Source: Paraescarpia echinospica (Eukaryota > Annelida > Polychaeta > Sabellida > Siboglinidae). Taken from it: DNA of 64,000 bases. Shown piece by piece: positions 1-11,546 of the stretch. How positions within the stretch are numbered: the first letter of the stretch is position 1; each line of letters starts with the position of its first letter. Position numbers and translations under genes: made by a program. The stretch lies in assembly GCA_020002185.1 (NCBI GenBank), contig CM034543.1:33706465-33770464 (forward strand), read 5' to 3'. Under the pieces are notes generated by a model that had not been told where the DNA came from, did not search any database, and saw only the letters and a list, made by a program, of their open reading frames with translations.

Positions 1-796
1 AATTAGTTTTGTTCATGTTCTACAATTTTTTTTTATAAATGCGAAAGTAATTGCTGTTCCACATTGCACCTATTTGCTTCGTGTTTACAATGTGTTAGGC
101 TAACAGTATGACAACATTTACAATTTATGGATTTCGCAACAGTTCTAATTAATATCAGTCTAAATTGAACGCTAAATAATATAATCTGGATGAACGTACG
201 TATATGTAGGGCCCTGCCTACCTGTTCGTGAAATTAGTCTGTGTACATTTAGCCCCTTGCTAACATAATAACAAGCCCTGACGCCTCCCCGCGAAAAACA
301 AAATGAAACGCGCGTGACACATGTGTCAAACGCTCCTTGCCATAGCGACCAATCACGAGCGCTCTGGGCGTGGCTTAAAAGCGCATGTTAGCTTTTTATA
401 AGTGAATCGCAAAGACGCTCCCCGTATCTTTTGAACTTCTTCTCATGGGCGTACGGCTGCAAATTCAGTGTCAAAATGTAGATTTTCGGACACAGCGATT
501 TCAAATAGTTTTCTTTTGACCTTAGTTAATATTGTTAAACAATAAGCCGACATCATTTTGAGCCATATCTTTGATAGGCCTCAATATAGGCTTAGATAAG
601 TATAGGCTATGGGGCAGATATTTTTAATGTTGTATTTTTAACCTTCTTCGACATTTACGTTTACCATTTTAAAGATGGCACCCAGTCAAAACAGCTCAAA
701 ATGAAAACAAAACTAAAACTAGAACAGGAACGCTCTGTGTGTAAGGCCTACTTGTTACGACTCCTAGTGCTAGAACATGACAGCCAGGATAACACA
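1..796. other. Gene-free left flank
   Basis: No supportable coding exon was found here. The stretch is AT-rich apart from a GC-richer patch at about 270-430 that looks like a core promoter and is listed separately. Several GGCCT/AGGCCT-type words occur at about 575-615 and 745. The left end of THAP copy A begins at about 797. Confidence 0.6.
315..402 (+). promoter_or_regulatory. Candidate TATA/CCAAT promoter
   Basis: In order: a perfect 14-bp palindrome TGACACATGTGTCA (315-328) containing an E-box CATGTG core, a CCAAT box (349-353), a GC/KLF-like box GGGCGTGGC (366-374) and a TATA-like TTATAAG (396-402). This order and spacing is typical of an RNA polymerase II promoter firing to the right, with a start near 425-430. 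No open exon follows directly, so a downstream transcript is inferred. It could be the promoter of an unidentified gene or transposon, or chance. Confidence 0.35.
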
Positions 797-1174
797 AAGG
801 CGTCGAGCATTTTAAAAAGCAAAAATGCATATTTATATTGTTTTGATAGATTATGATGTTATATAAACTATCTGAGAAAAATAAACAAATAATCCCGCAA
901 ATTAGTTGCAGAAATTAAGGTTTTAGTTTTCCGTCTGTGCTCTCTTGAAGGCACTGTCTGATAACTAGGTCGTGACGTCAAGTAGCGGACTGCCTCAACG
1001 CGCCATTTGTTATTTACATTATAAACAGCGACAGCGGTTTTCGCGTTCATCGTCTTTTGCAATTTTTACAATATATGTTAAACCTTTTATATAGTTTGTT
1101 TCGCTTCATTGTGTTTTACATGGATATATTTTAATTTCAACATGGTAAAGACGTGTGTTGTGCAGGGTTGTGTT

Positions 1175-3084
1175 CAGGGCGTTTTTGTATTGAATTTTCA
1201 CTGGGGTGGCAATGTATTAAAAGGGCATTTCTAATGGGTAAAAAGGGCAGTTTACGAACACATTAATAATGATGTTCATAACCCTTAGGCATGTATGAAA
1301 GCTTAATATAATGTGTTATTATCTTTGTATCCACATAGTTGTGGGGTCTACAGTGAAGAAAGACGACAGCATCTTGGTATAAAATAAATGTTACACATAT
1401 ATCCTAGAAACATGTTTTATTATAACCAATACATGCAGTAGTCATAGAAACATCCTGCAAGTCAGAACGTTTGACATTTGTTTCAATTTGACTAGACGAG
1501 TTCCGTTTCGCGGGTGAATTTCCTAAAGAATTCATGCTGTCCATAGATGTCCCAATATGGAGCCCAGCATCTTCTTGTCTTCTCCAAGAATCTGACGACA
1601 GCGAGTCGAGGGTCATAGTAGCCGTGCCGACACTATTCAGTGCCACCATGAGTCGTGTCCTCGTTCATACTGGTGCGGTGATTATCGACCACGAGGTTGT
1701 GGTGGCTCACGATCCTTTCGGTTTGCATAGAGTGTGGACTCATACAAGCCAGAGATGCCAACACCTTCTGAACTGAACCTGTTGTGACTGGCAGAAGTTA
1801 GCGCAGTCTGACAATCAACTTACAACCGAGATCACAGCCATCAGGCAAGAATGGCACATTCATCATGTTTCCCACTGCTCGGCTGCCCCGTCCGCAAAGT
1901 CAGATGCCTCGATCATCTGCGAAAAGGCGCCTGACGACGCGTACACCATGCTCAATTAATGATCTCAGACTGCGTGACATCACTAACTCCTTCCTGTCTT
2001 TGATGACGTCCTCCTGCTCCGGGTGCATGCGTTCATACAGGCATTCGTACGATGCTTGCAAGACCTCCAACCTGATTGCTCGTCTGTCGCGTTGGTTTGT
2101 ACAAACGAACTGGTTATTACCCTTTCGTTGTATTAGGTCCTCTTTTGTGTTATCTGTTGGACAACTGACTTTCTCCTCCCTTCTTCCCGGGAATGGTCCA
2201 TCCCTCATTAGGTTCAACTTCTTGATTCTTGATTGCCGCATCAGTCACAGTGATAAGATCGCTGATGATCAAATCACTCCTTTGCAACTTCTTCTGGAGT
2301 GTTTCAAATATCTTCAGGATGTCGCCCATCAGTGCGGTGATCAACGTTTATTGGTGGTTCCAGATTCTCAGGAACCCTTTGGCTTCAGCCTTCTCCTTTC
2401 TGTCGCTGGTACTTTCTGGCACCTGCATCTGTTCCTACACCATAACGCAGGCTGGTAGGTTGTACAGCACAGCATCCACCAGCTGCAGCTCGTGCTGGGC
2501 AAACCTGACATCGTGGTGCCGGGGGAACTGTTTGACATTCCAGGCCTGCGCTGACAACATCTTCATCCGTCTCGGCGTCCGAAAGAATTGTATGAGTCCC
2601 AGTAGGTTGGACTTCCAGATTCCCAACTCAGGTACAGTGCTGACGACCGACTCAATGGCTAAGTCAGATCGGTGTGCAGCACACCAGAATGTTGCCAAAC
2701 TTCCCTGCATTTGGTCATCACGCAGACGCCATAATCCACCTTGTCTGCTGGTGTTTGCCGCCTTGCCGTCAGTGGTGACACCAACCAGCTTCGTGTCTTT
2801 ACCTCCTGTCAGATCTAGAGCTTTGTTTACCGCTTCAAGTAGTCCAGGGGCAGCGTTCTTCTATGGCGAATGCATGACTTAGAGCTATTTAGAGTTTTTC
2901 TTATTATACCCCAGTGCAAATTAAATAAAACACACTAAAACGAATAAAACGTTAGCCCTACAAGGGGCTGGTTGGGGAGAATGGAGGCACGCTGGTGGAA
3001 AAGTTAGTTTGACTGCGGGGGGGGGGGGGCAAACGAAAGGGCTGGGGGCAATGCCCCCCACGTTATATGTTAAAAAACGCCCTG
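1175..3084 (-). mobile_element. hAT-like DNA transposon in THAP exon
   Basis: The ends are inverted repeats: CAGGGCGTTTTT at 1175 and AAAAAACGCCCTG ending at 3084. THAP copies B and C are uninterrupted here, which confirms an insertion. The flanks share TTGTGT (1168-1173 and 3088-3093), an imperfect remnant of a target duplication; hAT elements make 8-bp duplications and often begin CAGGG. The interior has decayed transposase frames on the minus strand and a G-homopolymer near 3017-3030. Superfamily assignment rests on the ends and the transposase fragment together. Confidence 0.65.
2435..2861 (-). pseudogene. hAT-type transposase fragment
   Basis: Reading leftward from about 2861, the minus strand is open to a stop at 2435. 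It contains KLVGVTTDGKAANT, GGLWRLRDDQ and FWCAAHRSDLAIESV in that order. A TTDG motif followed about 40 residues later by C-A-A-H-R-x-x-L is the layout of the RNase H-like core of hAT-derived transposases such as the KIAA1586/ZMYM-like group (family knowledge from memory). Further short frames at 2150-2344 and 1900-2241 look like its continuation after frameshifts. The BED finger and C-terminal dimerisation region were not seen. A fossil, not an active gene. Confidence 0.6.
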
Positions 3085-3509
3085 GACTTGTGTCGGTAAA
3101 AAAAACAAAATTCAACGTCACCCTGCACATATTCCCTGTCGAATCGACGCGACGTAGTAAATCAATTTAGCAAAATAGCGTCGATTCCCCCAAACGACTC
3201 GATCCCACTGGAGACCGACGCGGCTTTCACTTATATGCAGCCAGCATTTCATTTCAAGTGATTTTATTAATAATCTGGAATATGAAATGGGATTTGCGCG
3301 TTATCCCCTCCTTAGCAAGGCGGCAATTCCCACCGTTCGACCTCGTTTACAAGCTCCCACTGGCAGAGCCACAGCCTGTACAGGCAGCACTGTTGGAGCC
3401 TCTGCCTCTGCGACCGCGACTCGTCCACTGCTTCACAAATGTGAAATACAAAGGGTAAGTAAGCAGTTTATAATATTAACTAAATAGTTAAGCAATTCAG
3501 TAGTATATT

Positions 3510-5143
3510 GATACATTGATAATATACACGGTGACGTAAACATCGGGTCAATGTGGAAGCATCATTATGAACATTTATTTAATGATGTGGAGGATAGTCG
3601 ATGTGATAAAGTTTGTTATGACTGTTCCACTGACAATACAGGAATGACTGTTGGTGCAGTTGAACTGATGGATATTATTAATGGACTCTCAAAAAATAAG
3701 TCACCAGGTCTGGACGGTATCAGTGCAGAACATATTAAGTTCGCTGATTATCAACTCGCTGTGCTTTTGTCTATCCTTGTGTCTTCGATTCTGGTGCATG
3801 GTTATTTACCAAAAGAAATGTCACAGTCTGTTATTGTACCAATTATTAAAGACAAAAATAGACGAGTAAACGACAAAGGGAATTATAGGCCAATATGTCT
3901 ATCGAATATATTTTCGAAGATAATAGACACTGTTCTTTTTAACAGAATGAAAATGTACTTGGAAACCACTCCTAATCAATTTGGCTTTAAGCCTAAACAT
4001 GGAACGGAGTTATGCGTGTTTGCATTTAAGGAATTATTAAGGTTCTACACTGAACATGGTTCAGCTATGCACGTCGCATTTTTAGATGCATCAAAGGCGT
4101 TTGATCGTGTCAACCGAAATAAACTTATAACGAAACTAGAACAACGAAATGTACCGAACTATATCTTAAGAATACTCAGCAATGAATTCAATAATCAATG
4201 TGTATGCATACGATGGGGAAATACCTACTCGGACTTCTTCTCGGTAGGCAATGGTGTTAAGCAAGGTGGAAAGTTATCCCCTTTGCTTTTTAACATTTAT
4301 ATGGATAATCTGAGTATACAACTGCACAAAAAACAAATCGGTTGTAGTCTTGGTAACATGGTTGTTAATCACCTTATATTACGCCGATGATCTACTTCTG
4401 TTTGCACCTTCTGCTAAAGGACTACAAACACTACTAGACATGTGTTACTCATATGGATGTGAGCACGATGTGCAATACAATGCGAGTAAATCCCTGGTCA
4501 TGTACTTTGAATCTAGAAAGTCAAATCTGTCTAAAGAAATGACATTAGGAGGAAAGAAGTTAAACTTTGCCACCTCTTGTAAATATCTTGGACATGTCAT
4601 TTCTAATAACTCGTCTGATGAGTCTGACATGCAAGCCAAAGTGAGACTTTTGTATGCCAAGAGTAACATGTTACGTCAAAAGTTTCACTTTTGTTCAACT
4701 GCTGTAAAAAATAAGCTATTTACAGCGTATTTTGGTAATATCTATATGTGTGCGTTATGGGTGAACTTTAGAAAAGTTAATTTTCATCAATTCATTGTTG
4801 CATATAACAACTCTTTCAGGATATTGAACAATTTGCCCATGAGATGTAGCGCTAGCCACATGTTTGCTACAGCTAATGTCAGCTCGGGTAAATGTGTAAT
4901 CAGAAAGGCTATTTTTAGCTTAATGAATAGGATTGACATGTCTCTGAATCCCATTATTTATAGCATTAAAACTAGCGACGTGTATTGTACTTCGAAACTG
5001 CGGCACCAATGGGTCCGGGATTTATATAATGTTTAAACATATTGTTCTTATCTATGTATTTTTATATTATTTACATACTTTTATTGATGTATTTGTATAT
5101 ATGGACATCATGATTGTCTTAAATAAATACATTATTATTATTA
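3510..5143 (+). mobile_element. 5'-truncated LINE in THAP intron
   Basis: Comparison with THAP copy B shows the intron is interrupted right after AGTAGTATAT (about 3509) and resumes at ATATGTTACAACAACC (about 5144). The insert has reverse-transcriptase frames and ends with AAATAAATACATTATTATTATTAT-type sequence, a simple TTA-repeat tail typical of several LINE clades. Endonuclease and 5' UTR are absent, so it is a 5'-truncated target-primed insertion. Clade is uncertain; the RT resembles unnamed LINE families common in invertebrate and fish genomes. Confidence 0.85.
3551..5036 (+). pseudogene. LINE reverse transcriptase, one frameshift
   Basis: Two overlapping frames cover the RT. The first (3551-4390) contains KSPGLDGISAEHIK, NYRPICLSNIFSK, the catalytic-domain motif FLDASKAFDRVN and GNGVKQGGKLSPLLFNIYMDNL-type sequence (motif B). 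The second frame (from 4350) opens at the YADDLLLFAPS catalytic box and continues through KYLGHVIS to a stop at 5034-5036. A single frameshift at about 4360-4380, just before YADD, is the only major break; catalytic residues are preserved on both sides. The ATG at 3551 is only the first available one, since the true N-terminus was lost by 5' truncation. Confidence 0.85.
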
Positions 5144-6703
5144 TATGTTACAACAACCAGAAAGTAGTATTCATTTAAGTGGAATAGCTTTCAATACAGG
5201 AAACACTCGCTAAAGAAACACCCGCTAATTTTCAACGCCGTCTTTGAAATCGTGTCGCTTCCCGGAAATCATTGTCAGTGTTATGTACTCATGGCTAAAC
5301 AAGAAACATCATATATAAGGAACAGGATTAGGTCCCAACACGTTGCTTAATTATAGCGAGTGTGCACTGCATATAATGGATGTTTTAGAAGTTTAGTTTA
5401 ACTACGAACGCAGTGTCAGTGGTAAGAGTTTATATCATTACGTACGTGTTCCAAGACTAAATTCAGTACCCGTTTGCCATGGTAGCGTAATTTATTTTCT
5501 TCTGTTTGACTGTATCGGTGACAATTTATGTCGAACTAATATGTTAAATTGCCAATAAACCTGTTTGGCATGTCTTCATTCAGTGTAAACGTTTTATATC
5601 CGAGAAAAGCGACCCAATACTACATTGCCACGGAATTACGCGATGCACCAAATTTGCCCGTTAGTAATGCAGTATTTAGTAAAATACAAGCATACCGGAT
5701 TTTCGCGGATTAACACAAGGCGTGGTAAAGATAATTTCTACAAATGTTTTTGTGGTGTACTTCAGTTGCTCCACTACATACATATCAAATTATGATCAAA
5801 TTATAATAAATTTGATGTTTTGCAGCGATGTTAAAAACATGTCACTAGAATTAGTTGCTTATGTCATGATCTAGTGTACAGACTATACAAAGAAATCCTG
5901 TACACAAGTTACAGCTGTACTTCCTACAATAATAGTTAAATAGCTTATTTATTTGGACAAGAACATTAATTTCTTTGTATTTAAATGATGGCCCATCTCA
6001 GAATGCAGATATCTGATTTAAAAATTGGAATTATTTTAATAATATGTAACATTATCAGGTACAACTCCAATAACAGTAATAACCAATAATACATTTTTAT
6101 AGCACCATCAATCTGGACAAAATCAAACTATGTCAATAATAAGCCAAGACACATTTGCAGCTTCTACAAGAGGACAACTGTCTTGAAACTGCACAAGAAA
6201 TCAACATCACTAACAATGAAAAATAAATCACCATTTCTCAGAATACTACTATTTCCAAGACAAGGGATATAGCCACACAAACCGCGAAAGTGTATATAAT
6301 GTCACGCCGTCCGCAAAAGAGACCAAAAGTAGCGAAACAGAAGACATGTCACCTCCATAAAGGTAAATCATTATTTACTAGATCAAATTAACACATTCGC
6401 AGTCAGTTGTGCAAACTTACATTACAAAGAATATAATGCAGAACTGAACAACAATTAACACTTTATTAGTACCTACAGTATAGGTGTAACAAATATATAT
6501 TTAACGAAAGGTTGCAGTGTTAGTCGTCGTCTTCAGAGTATGTGGCAAGCCTGACGACAGAGCTCACCAAAGTGCTGCTTGATCCACGTAATGCATGGCA
6601 AGCGTGGGAGGAGATCATTGAGCCACCATCACTATGTTCAACGTATACTCGCCCTGACAAGACTGTTGCAGTGCAGCAGCATGTCAAGCGTTTCACAAAA
6701 TAA

Positions 6704-7144
6704 ATTATCCTGTACATGAATACTGAAAGGGAACGCCTGATAACAAATCATTTGTCAGTAAATTAATAACGTCAATGTATCTGAACGTATTTAAATTTTA
6801 GCTGACGTCTATTAGAGGCTAGACTTGAGCATTTCTGCAAAAAGGTAAGCTTTCACATTCAGAATGTTTTTATGAAGTCTTACCTGCCAAAAATTGCACG
6901 TTTTAAAACTTTGTATCGTCACTGTTTTACCCTGTAAATATATAGGAATGGAACACGCCAATAATTAGGATGCTAGCTTAGGCGACAGCAATTTGATTAT
7001 TCGGATTACGGACCCGCCGACGTTGTTTTTGACAAAACGGAAATAAAAATAAAATTTCGAACTTTTATTTCTGATCGAAATGCCGAACCAATGATTTTGT
7101 ATCGATTCATCGAGCACATACGCATCATACCGAACATTGTATGT
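6704..7144. other. No gene seen
   Basis: AT-rich sequence following the last THAP-related open stretch. No motif, repeat or exon was recognised. Confidence 0.5.
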
Positions 7145-7365
7145 TAAACACCGTTTCATTGGTTGTCGCGCATCTTCGGTCTACGATTCAACGAATCCGC
7201 GAAAGTCCAATTTGTCATGGAGTGCGCTTCGTGCTACCCCTCCACTAGGCTACCCTTCCACGTACAGTTGGTGCTCCACCGTTCGACAGGTGGCGCTAAC
7301 ATTACCGCTGATTTATTCGCGTGTACCTTCTTTCATCTCATGAATATGCATCGCTTTCTACCAAT
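7145..7365. repeat. Inverted repeat, left arm
   Basis: About 220 bp, best conserved from 7215 to 7365 (CTTCGTGCT, CTCCACGTACAGT-like, GGTGGCGCTAAC, CATCTCATGAATATGCATCGCTTT). It matches in reverse orientation the segments 13945-14060 and 15354-about 15410. The left arm is uninterrupted and gives the empty site of the element at 14061-15353. Probably two copies of one dispersed repeat rather than ends of a single transposon; the pair encloses LINE B. Confidence 0.7.
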
Positions 7366-7549
7366 GTGTGTTTTCATCACATGACAGAAACATGCAGGAC
7401 ACATCGAGCACACGTAATTATACTTTTGTATTAGTAAAAAATTGTATTAGTAAAAAAACTGAAACATTAAAATGGAGTGGTAATACATTGATTAAGTGTA
7501 ATTACACAAAAGATACGAAATGTCAGTTACATCAACAAGAAGCAAATAA

Positions 7550-7579
7550 TATATATATATATGTGTGTGTATGTGTGTG
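7550..7579. repeat. (TA)n(TG)n microsatellite
   Basis: A short run of TA dinucleotides passes into TG/TATG units and ends directly at the left copy of a 31-bp direct repeat. Confidence 0.8.
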
Positions 7580-7605
7580 AATATGATTGTTTAATTAAAT
7601 CATGG
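7575..7605 (+). repeat. 31-bp direct repeat, left copy
   Basis: The 31 bases, including TTTAATTAAATCATGG, recur exactly at 11516-11546. The two copies enclose LINE B and about 500 bp upstream of it. Sequences outside the copies are unrelated. It may be a long target-site duplication or a small segmental copy. Confidence 0.75.
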
Positions 7606-8099
7606 TATGTGTTTGTGTTTAAGTTATGTATGAAAAAAACGACAATTAATTAAAATAGTTAACTGGTTAAACACTTTAAATAATTTGTTATAATTAAATA
7701 AATAGCATAAATTTATTTTAGAATGCATTATAAGTATATAAACGGAATGTCCAAAAATTGTGTTAAATATGTTTTGAGTATGCTACTGTTATTGCATGTT
7801 CTACTAGTTATTACTTATGTAACTGAGTCGTTATTGCACTGGATGCATTTATCTATGATTATGTGTTGATGTCATGAACCTTCACAATGTCATTATATAA
7901 CAGGAGATAGAATGGTTTGGCAATGTTTACATTTAATTAATATGAACTGTGGATAAACGTAGCCTAGATTACAGGCACAATTGGTAAAGTTTGGGAATCC
8001 TAAATTGTGTACCCAGCATGAGCACAACTCCATCTACATGGGGTTTCAAATTATTGTGCAAGGTGTGCCTCATATGCGTCACTTTTCAGCCGCGCAAAT
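7606..8099. other. No gene seen; possible LINE 5' region
   Basis: AT-rich and without a clear exon. If the 31-bp repeats are a target duplication, this stretch would be the 5' UTR of LINE B, but nothing else shows that. Confidence 0.35.
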
Positions 8100-11000
8100 G
8101 CCACTTTTAAACTGAACGCAAACAACGACCGATACGTGTACTTGTGTCAGCGCGACCAACAACTCCCATTAAGCCTGTACCTCGACGTGACAACTTGATT
8201 ACTCTGACATTACCATACAATCCTTGCAACTGCACAAACCTTGCTCTGCTAAATGCAAGATCCGTCAGGAACAAAACTGATTTCATTACCGATTATATCC
8301 ACGATTATGATCTTGACATCATCGCGCTTACAGAGACGTGGCTGACAGATGACCCTAAGGACATCCCAAACACCAGCAAGTTGACCCCGGATGGATACAA
8401 CTTCGTCCACTAACCTCGGCCCGACCGACGAGGTGGGGGAATCGGTGTTTTATACAAGTCGTGTATCAACATGATCTTATCGCGACACTGGCCAGCATTG
8501 TCCTTCCAGTGCCTCGAGGTGGTGTTTGCTACACCATCAAGTGTTATCAGGTTATTACTCGTTTACAGACCTCCATCCACAGGCCGAGGCGGTGTTTCTT
8601 TCAAAACGTTTATGGCCGAGTTCACCAATCTCCTGGAACTTTTCACAGCACAGTTGACTGGACTAATTATCGTGGGCGATTTTAACATCCACTGTGGAAA
8701 GGCCGGAAATAAAGACTCAAACGACTTCTCTGATCTCCTGCACGTCACCAACTTGCAGCAACATGTTCGTGATCCGACACACACCATCGGCAATACTTTG
8801 GACCTAGTAATTTCACCATCGTCAGGAAGCGTTCTGACATCAGTGACGCTGGGATCCCTGCTCACTGATCACCACGCAGTACACTGCCTGCTCCAAGCAC
8901 CAAAGCCGAACCGAATAAAGAAGCGGGTTTCTTATCGAAAATATGCTGCGATTAATCCCACGAATTTCAGATCAGATTTCGAACTTTCACACCTGGCAAC
9001 ACGCCCGTGTAACAACATTGCAGACTTGTCGCAACAGTATGACACTTCCTTGCAAGAACTGTTAGGCAGCCACGCTCCGTTGATCACACGGTCAATTACT
9101 GTGCGCCCCAACACGCCTTGGCACACAGTGGAATTATCGCTTGCTAAGCGAAAGCTCCGACAAGCAGAGCGGAAATGGAGACTGACAAAGCTGCAGATTC
9201 ACCGAGACATATACACTGGACAGCGTGAAACTTACAAACAGCAAATACAGTCTGTGAAAGCCAAATTCTACACAACAAAAATTGATGAATGTGCACGTAA
9301 CAACAAAGCACTGTTCAGGATCATGGATGACTTGATGAAGAGAAAAACTACTCCAAAACAGCCCAGTCTTGTGTCTGGTATAGCACAACTGGCAGATGAA
9401 TTTCTCGTGCACTTCACACGCAAAGTGTTAGACATTCGAAGCCAGTTAGCGAGTAGACGCCTGCAAACTGTCAACGCTGAGTACGTGTATTGTGAACAGT
9501 CTTGCACAGTCAATGCGTTTTACGGCATCACCACAGACGGCGTTCTCTCTTTGGTAAGGAAGTGTCCAACAAAATCAAGCGCGCTCGATCCACTTCCTAC
9601 CTCACTCGTGAAAACCAACATTGATATTCTTGCGCCGACATTAGCTACAATCATCAACATGTCGCTCGAGTCGGGGTCCGTGCCGGCCAACTTCAAACAT
9701 GCTGTGATCACACCACTATTAAAGAAACCAAACCTTGATTCAGACTCGATGAACAACTACCGGCCTATATCGAACTTGTCATTTGTTTCAAAGTTACTGG
9801 AGCGCCACGTAGCAGTCCAACTTCGCCAGCATCTAGACGACAACAATTTGATGGACATTTTCCAAAGTGCGTACAGACAACATCACAGCACTGAGACAGC
9901 ACTGGTGCGCATTCAGAATGACCATCTCCATTCCCTTGACAAAAGGAAAGGTGTGCTGGCAGTGCTGCTCGACATGAGTGCGGCGTTTGATACTGTTGAC
10001 CACTCGATATTAATCAACCAGCTGCGCAGCATAGGCATTGAAGACATCGCACTGAAATAGCTGGAGTCATACCTGTTGAACCGGACTCAGTCAGTGTGCA
10101 TTAGTGGCCACAACTCAAATAGAACATTGCTCGAATCTGGCATCCCACAGGGGTCTGTGCTGGGCCCAATTCTCTTCTATGTACACTCTGCCATTGGGTG
10201 CTATCTTCGGAAGGCACAAGCTGTAATACCATCTTTATGCAGATGACGCCCAATTGTATGTTGACTTGAGTGGAACGCGGGATGGAGAAGCCGCTGTTGC
10301 GGTTGACCGCATCGAGCGATGCATCGAAGAAGCGAAGCAGTGGATGTCAGACCACAATCTACTGCTGAACGAAAACAAGACCGAGGCTATTATCATCTCG
10401 GCACCAAATCGTAAACACCTGCATGACGTTTCGTGTGTTAGTGTATGCGGATGTAACATTGTTCCGTCACCGACCATCCGCAACATCGGGATTACAATCG
10501 ACTCTGGACTAACAATGTCGTCACACGTGTCACAGATGTCCAAGTCAGCGTACTACCATCTCTACGCAATTTCAAAAATAAGACATTGTCTTACTACTGA
10601 TGCATGTAAGACACTAGTCCACGCCCTGGTGACATCGCGGCTGGACTACAGTAACGCGGTCCTGTACGGCATCACCGAGACACTTATGAACACATTCCAG
10701 ATGGTACAGAACTCGGCAGCAAGACTAATTTCAAGACACCGAAAGCACCAGCACATAACACCTGTGCTGGTCGAACTGCATTGGCTTCCAGTTCGCTGGC
10801 GTATCCAGTACAAACTGCTGGTCCTTGTTTTCACGGCTTTACATGGTCTTGCTCCAGCGTATATCCAAGATCTCATAATACCGTATACGCCCACCCGCAA
10901 CCTCCGATCTGCTGATCTACATCTGCTTGTAGTCCTGCGCTAGAGGGCTACGGCAGACGAGCTTTCTCCGTGTCTGGACCTACGCTCTGGAACGCTCTAC

Positions 11001-11459
11001 CAATAAACGTTCGTCAAATAGAGACTTTGGATAAATTCAAAACTTCCCTTAAAACGTATCTATTTAAGCAGGCGTACATCGACTGAGGAACTGTGCTGTA
11101 GGACACTTTTTTATGAATATGTATTTAATCAATTAATTTATTTCTATTATATAATGTATTCTAATTAATTTATTATTATTTATCTTTTGATACAATTTTA
11201 TAATAATTAATTTTATCATAATGTATATTCTTTTTCTTAATTATATTAATATTTGTGCAAATATGTCATGTATGTTGGTCACATTATATATATATACAAT
11301 CTTGTAAATCTTAATAATTATTACATTTACCGGCATCTTTATACATATATATTTTTACATTTGTTTCCATGTACATCTTATAATGTGTGTACGCGCCTAT
11401 GAACGGGCTGGTCCCGGATATATGGCGCTATAGAAATGCTAGTAATAATAATAATAATA
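8100..11459 (+). mobile_element. CR1/L2-like LINE, nearly full length
   Basis: It contains an apurinic-endonuclease-like domain, reverse transcriptase, a conserved C-terminal extension and a 3' end reading TATGGCGCTATAGAAATGC followed by (TAA)n at 11441-11459. That 3' end is characteristic of the CR1/L2 group. The 5' boundary was set where the endonuclease frame begins and is approximate. The AT-rich piece at about 11104-11390 between the last codon and the conserved tail is longer than expected and partly recurs at 13409-13484. Several stops and frameshifts make it inactive. Confidence 0.85.
8144..11085 (+). pseudogene. LINE ORF2: endonuclease and reverse transcriptase
   Basis: One frame runs from about 8144 to about 10200, interrupted only by TAA at 8411-8413 and TAG at 10058-10060. 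The latter stands where the family usually has Trp, so it is probably TGG to TAG. Endonuclease signs are LLNARSVRNK, ALTETWL, GDFNIH and DHHAVH. RT signs are NNYRPISNLSF, FQSAYRQHHSTETALV, LLDMSAAFDTVDHS and GIPQGSVLGPILF. A frameshift at about 10180-10250 leads to the YADDAQLY box at 10254-10943. Another frameshift near 10945 leads to the C-terminal region with TLWNALP and FKTSLKTYLFKQAY, ending at about 11083. All catalytic boxes are visible, but at least two stops and two frameshifts disable it. Confidence 0.85.
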
Positions 11460-11515
11460 GTACGTCATGTCCAGTCCACATTTATTACACATGAAAGGTT
11501 TCCTCACCAGATATA

Positions 11516-11546
11516 GTGTGAATATGATTGTTTAATTAAATCATGG
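11516..11546 (+). repeat. 31-bp direct repeat, right copy
   Basis: An exact match to 7575-7605, located 56 bp after the (TAA)n tail of LINE B. Confidence 0.75.

Larger units (their letters stand above)
797..6073 (+). repeat. THAP repeat copy A (interrupted)
   Basis: This is one of three related copies in the window; the others are B (50735-52337, plus) and C (53300-55043, minus). All share a left edge near AAGGCGTCG followed by TTTTAAAAAGCAAAAA. They continue through a promoter with TGACGTCA, a THAP exon, a GT donor and a long intron. Copy A is split by a hAT-like insertion at 1175-3084 and a LINE at about 3510-5143. Outside these insertions it aligns with B and C to about 6073, where similarity stops at GGTACAACTCC. 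A alone continues into further exons. No terminal inverted repeats were seen, so it may be a duplicated gene segment rather than a transposon. Confidence 0.75.
1142..6703 (+). pseudogene. THAP zinc-finger gene, three exons, decayed
   Basis: Exon 1 starts at ATG 1142 with MVKTCVVQGC, the CxxxxC start of a THAP (C2CH DNA-binding) domain. After the transposon it resumes at about 3090 and ends at a good donor, AGG|GTAAGT (3454/3455). Exon 2 is probably 6103-6362, after TTTTATAG and before AAAG|GTAAAT. Its phase fits exon 1 and it reads QDTFA, then after a one-base shift TRDIATQT and a basic stretch RRPQKRPKVAK. A third open stretch, 6524-6703, ends with a stop at 6701-6703 and contains DPRNAWQAWEE; its phase does not match without an indel. 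THAP domains bind DNA and are common in host proteins and in P-element or Harbinger-type transposases, so origin is open. Stops, an indel and two insertions make it non-functional. Confidence 0.6.

Noticed and set aside
1865..2882. Plus-strand frames of 197 and 217 codons
   Set aside because: Antisense shadows of the hAT transposase frames on the minus strand.
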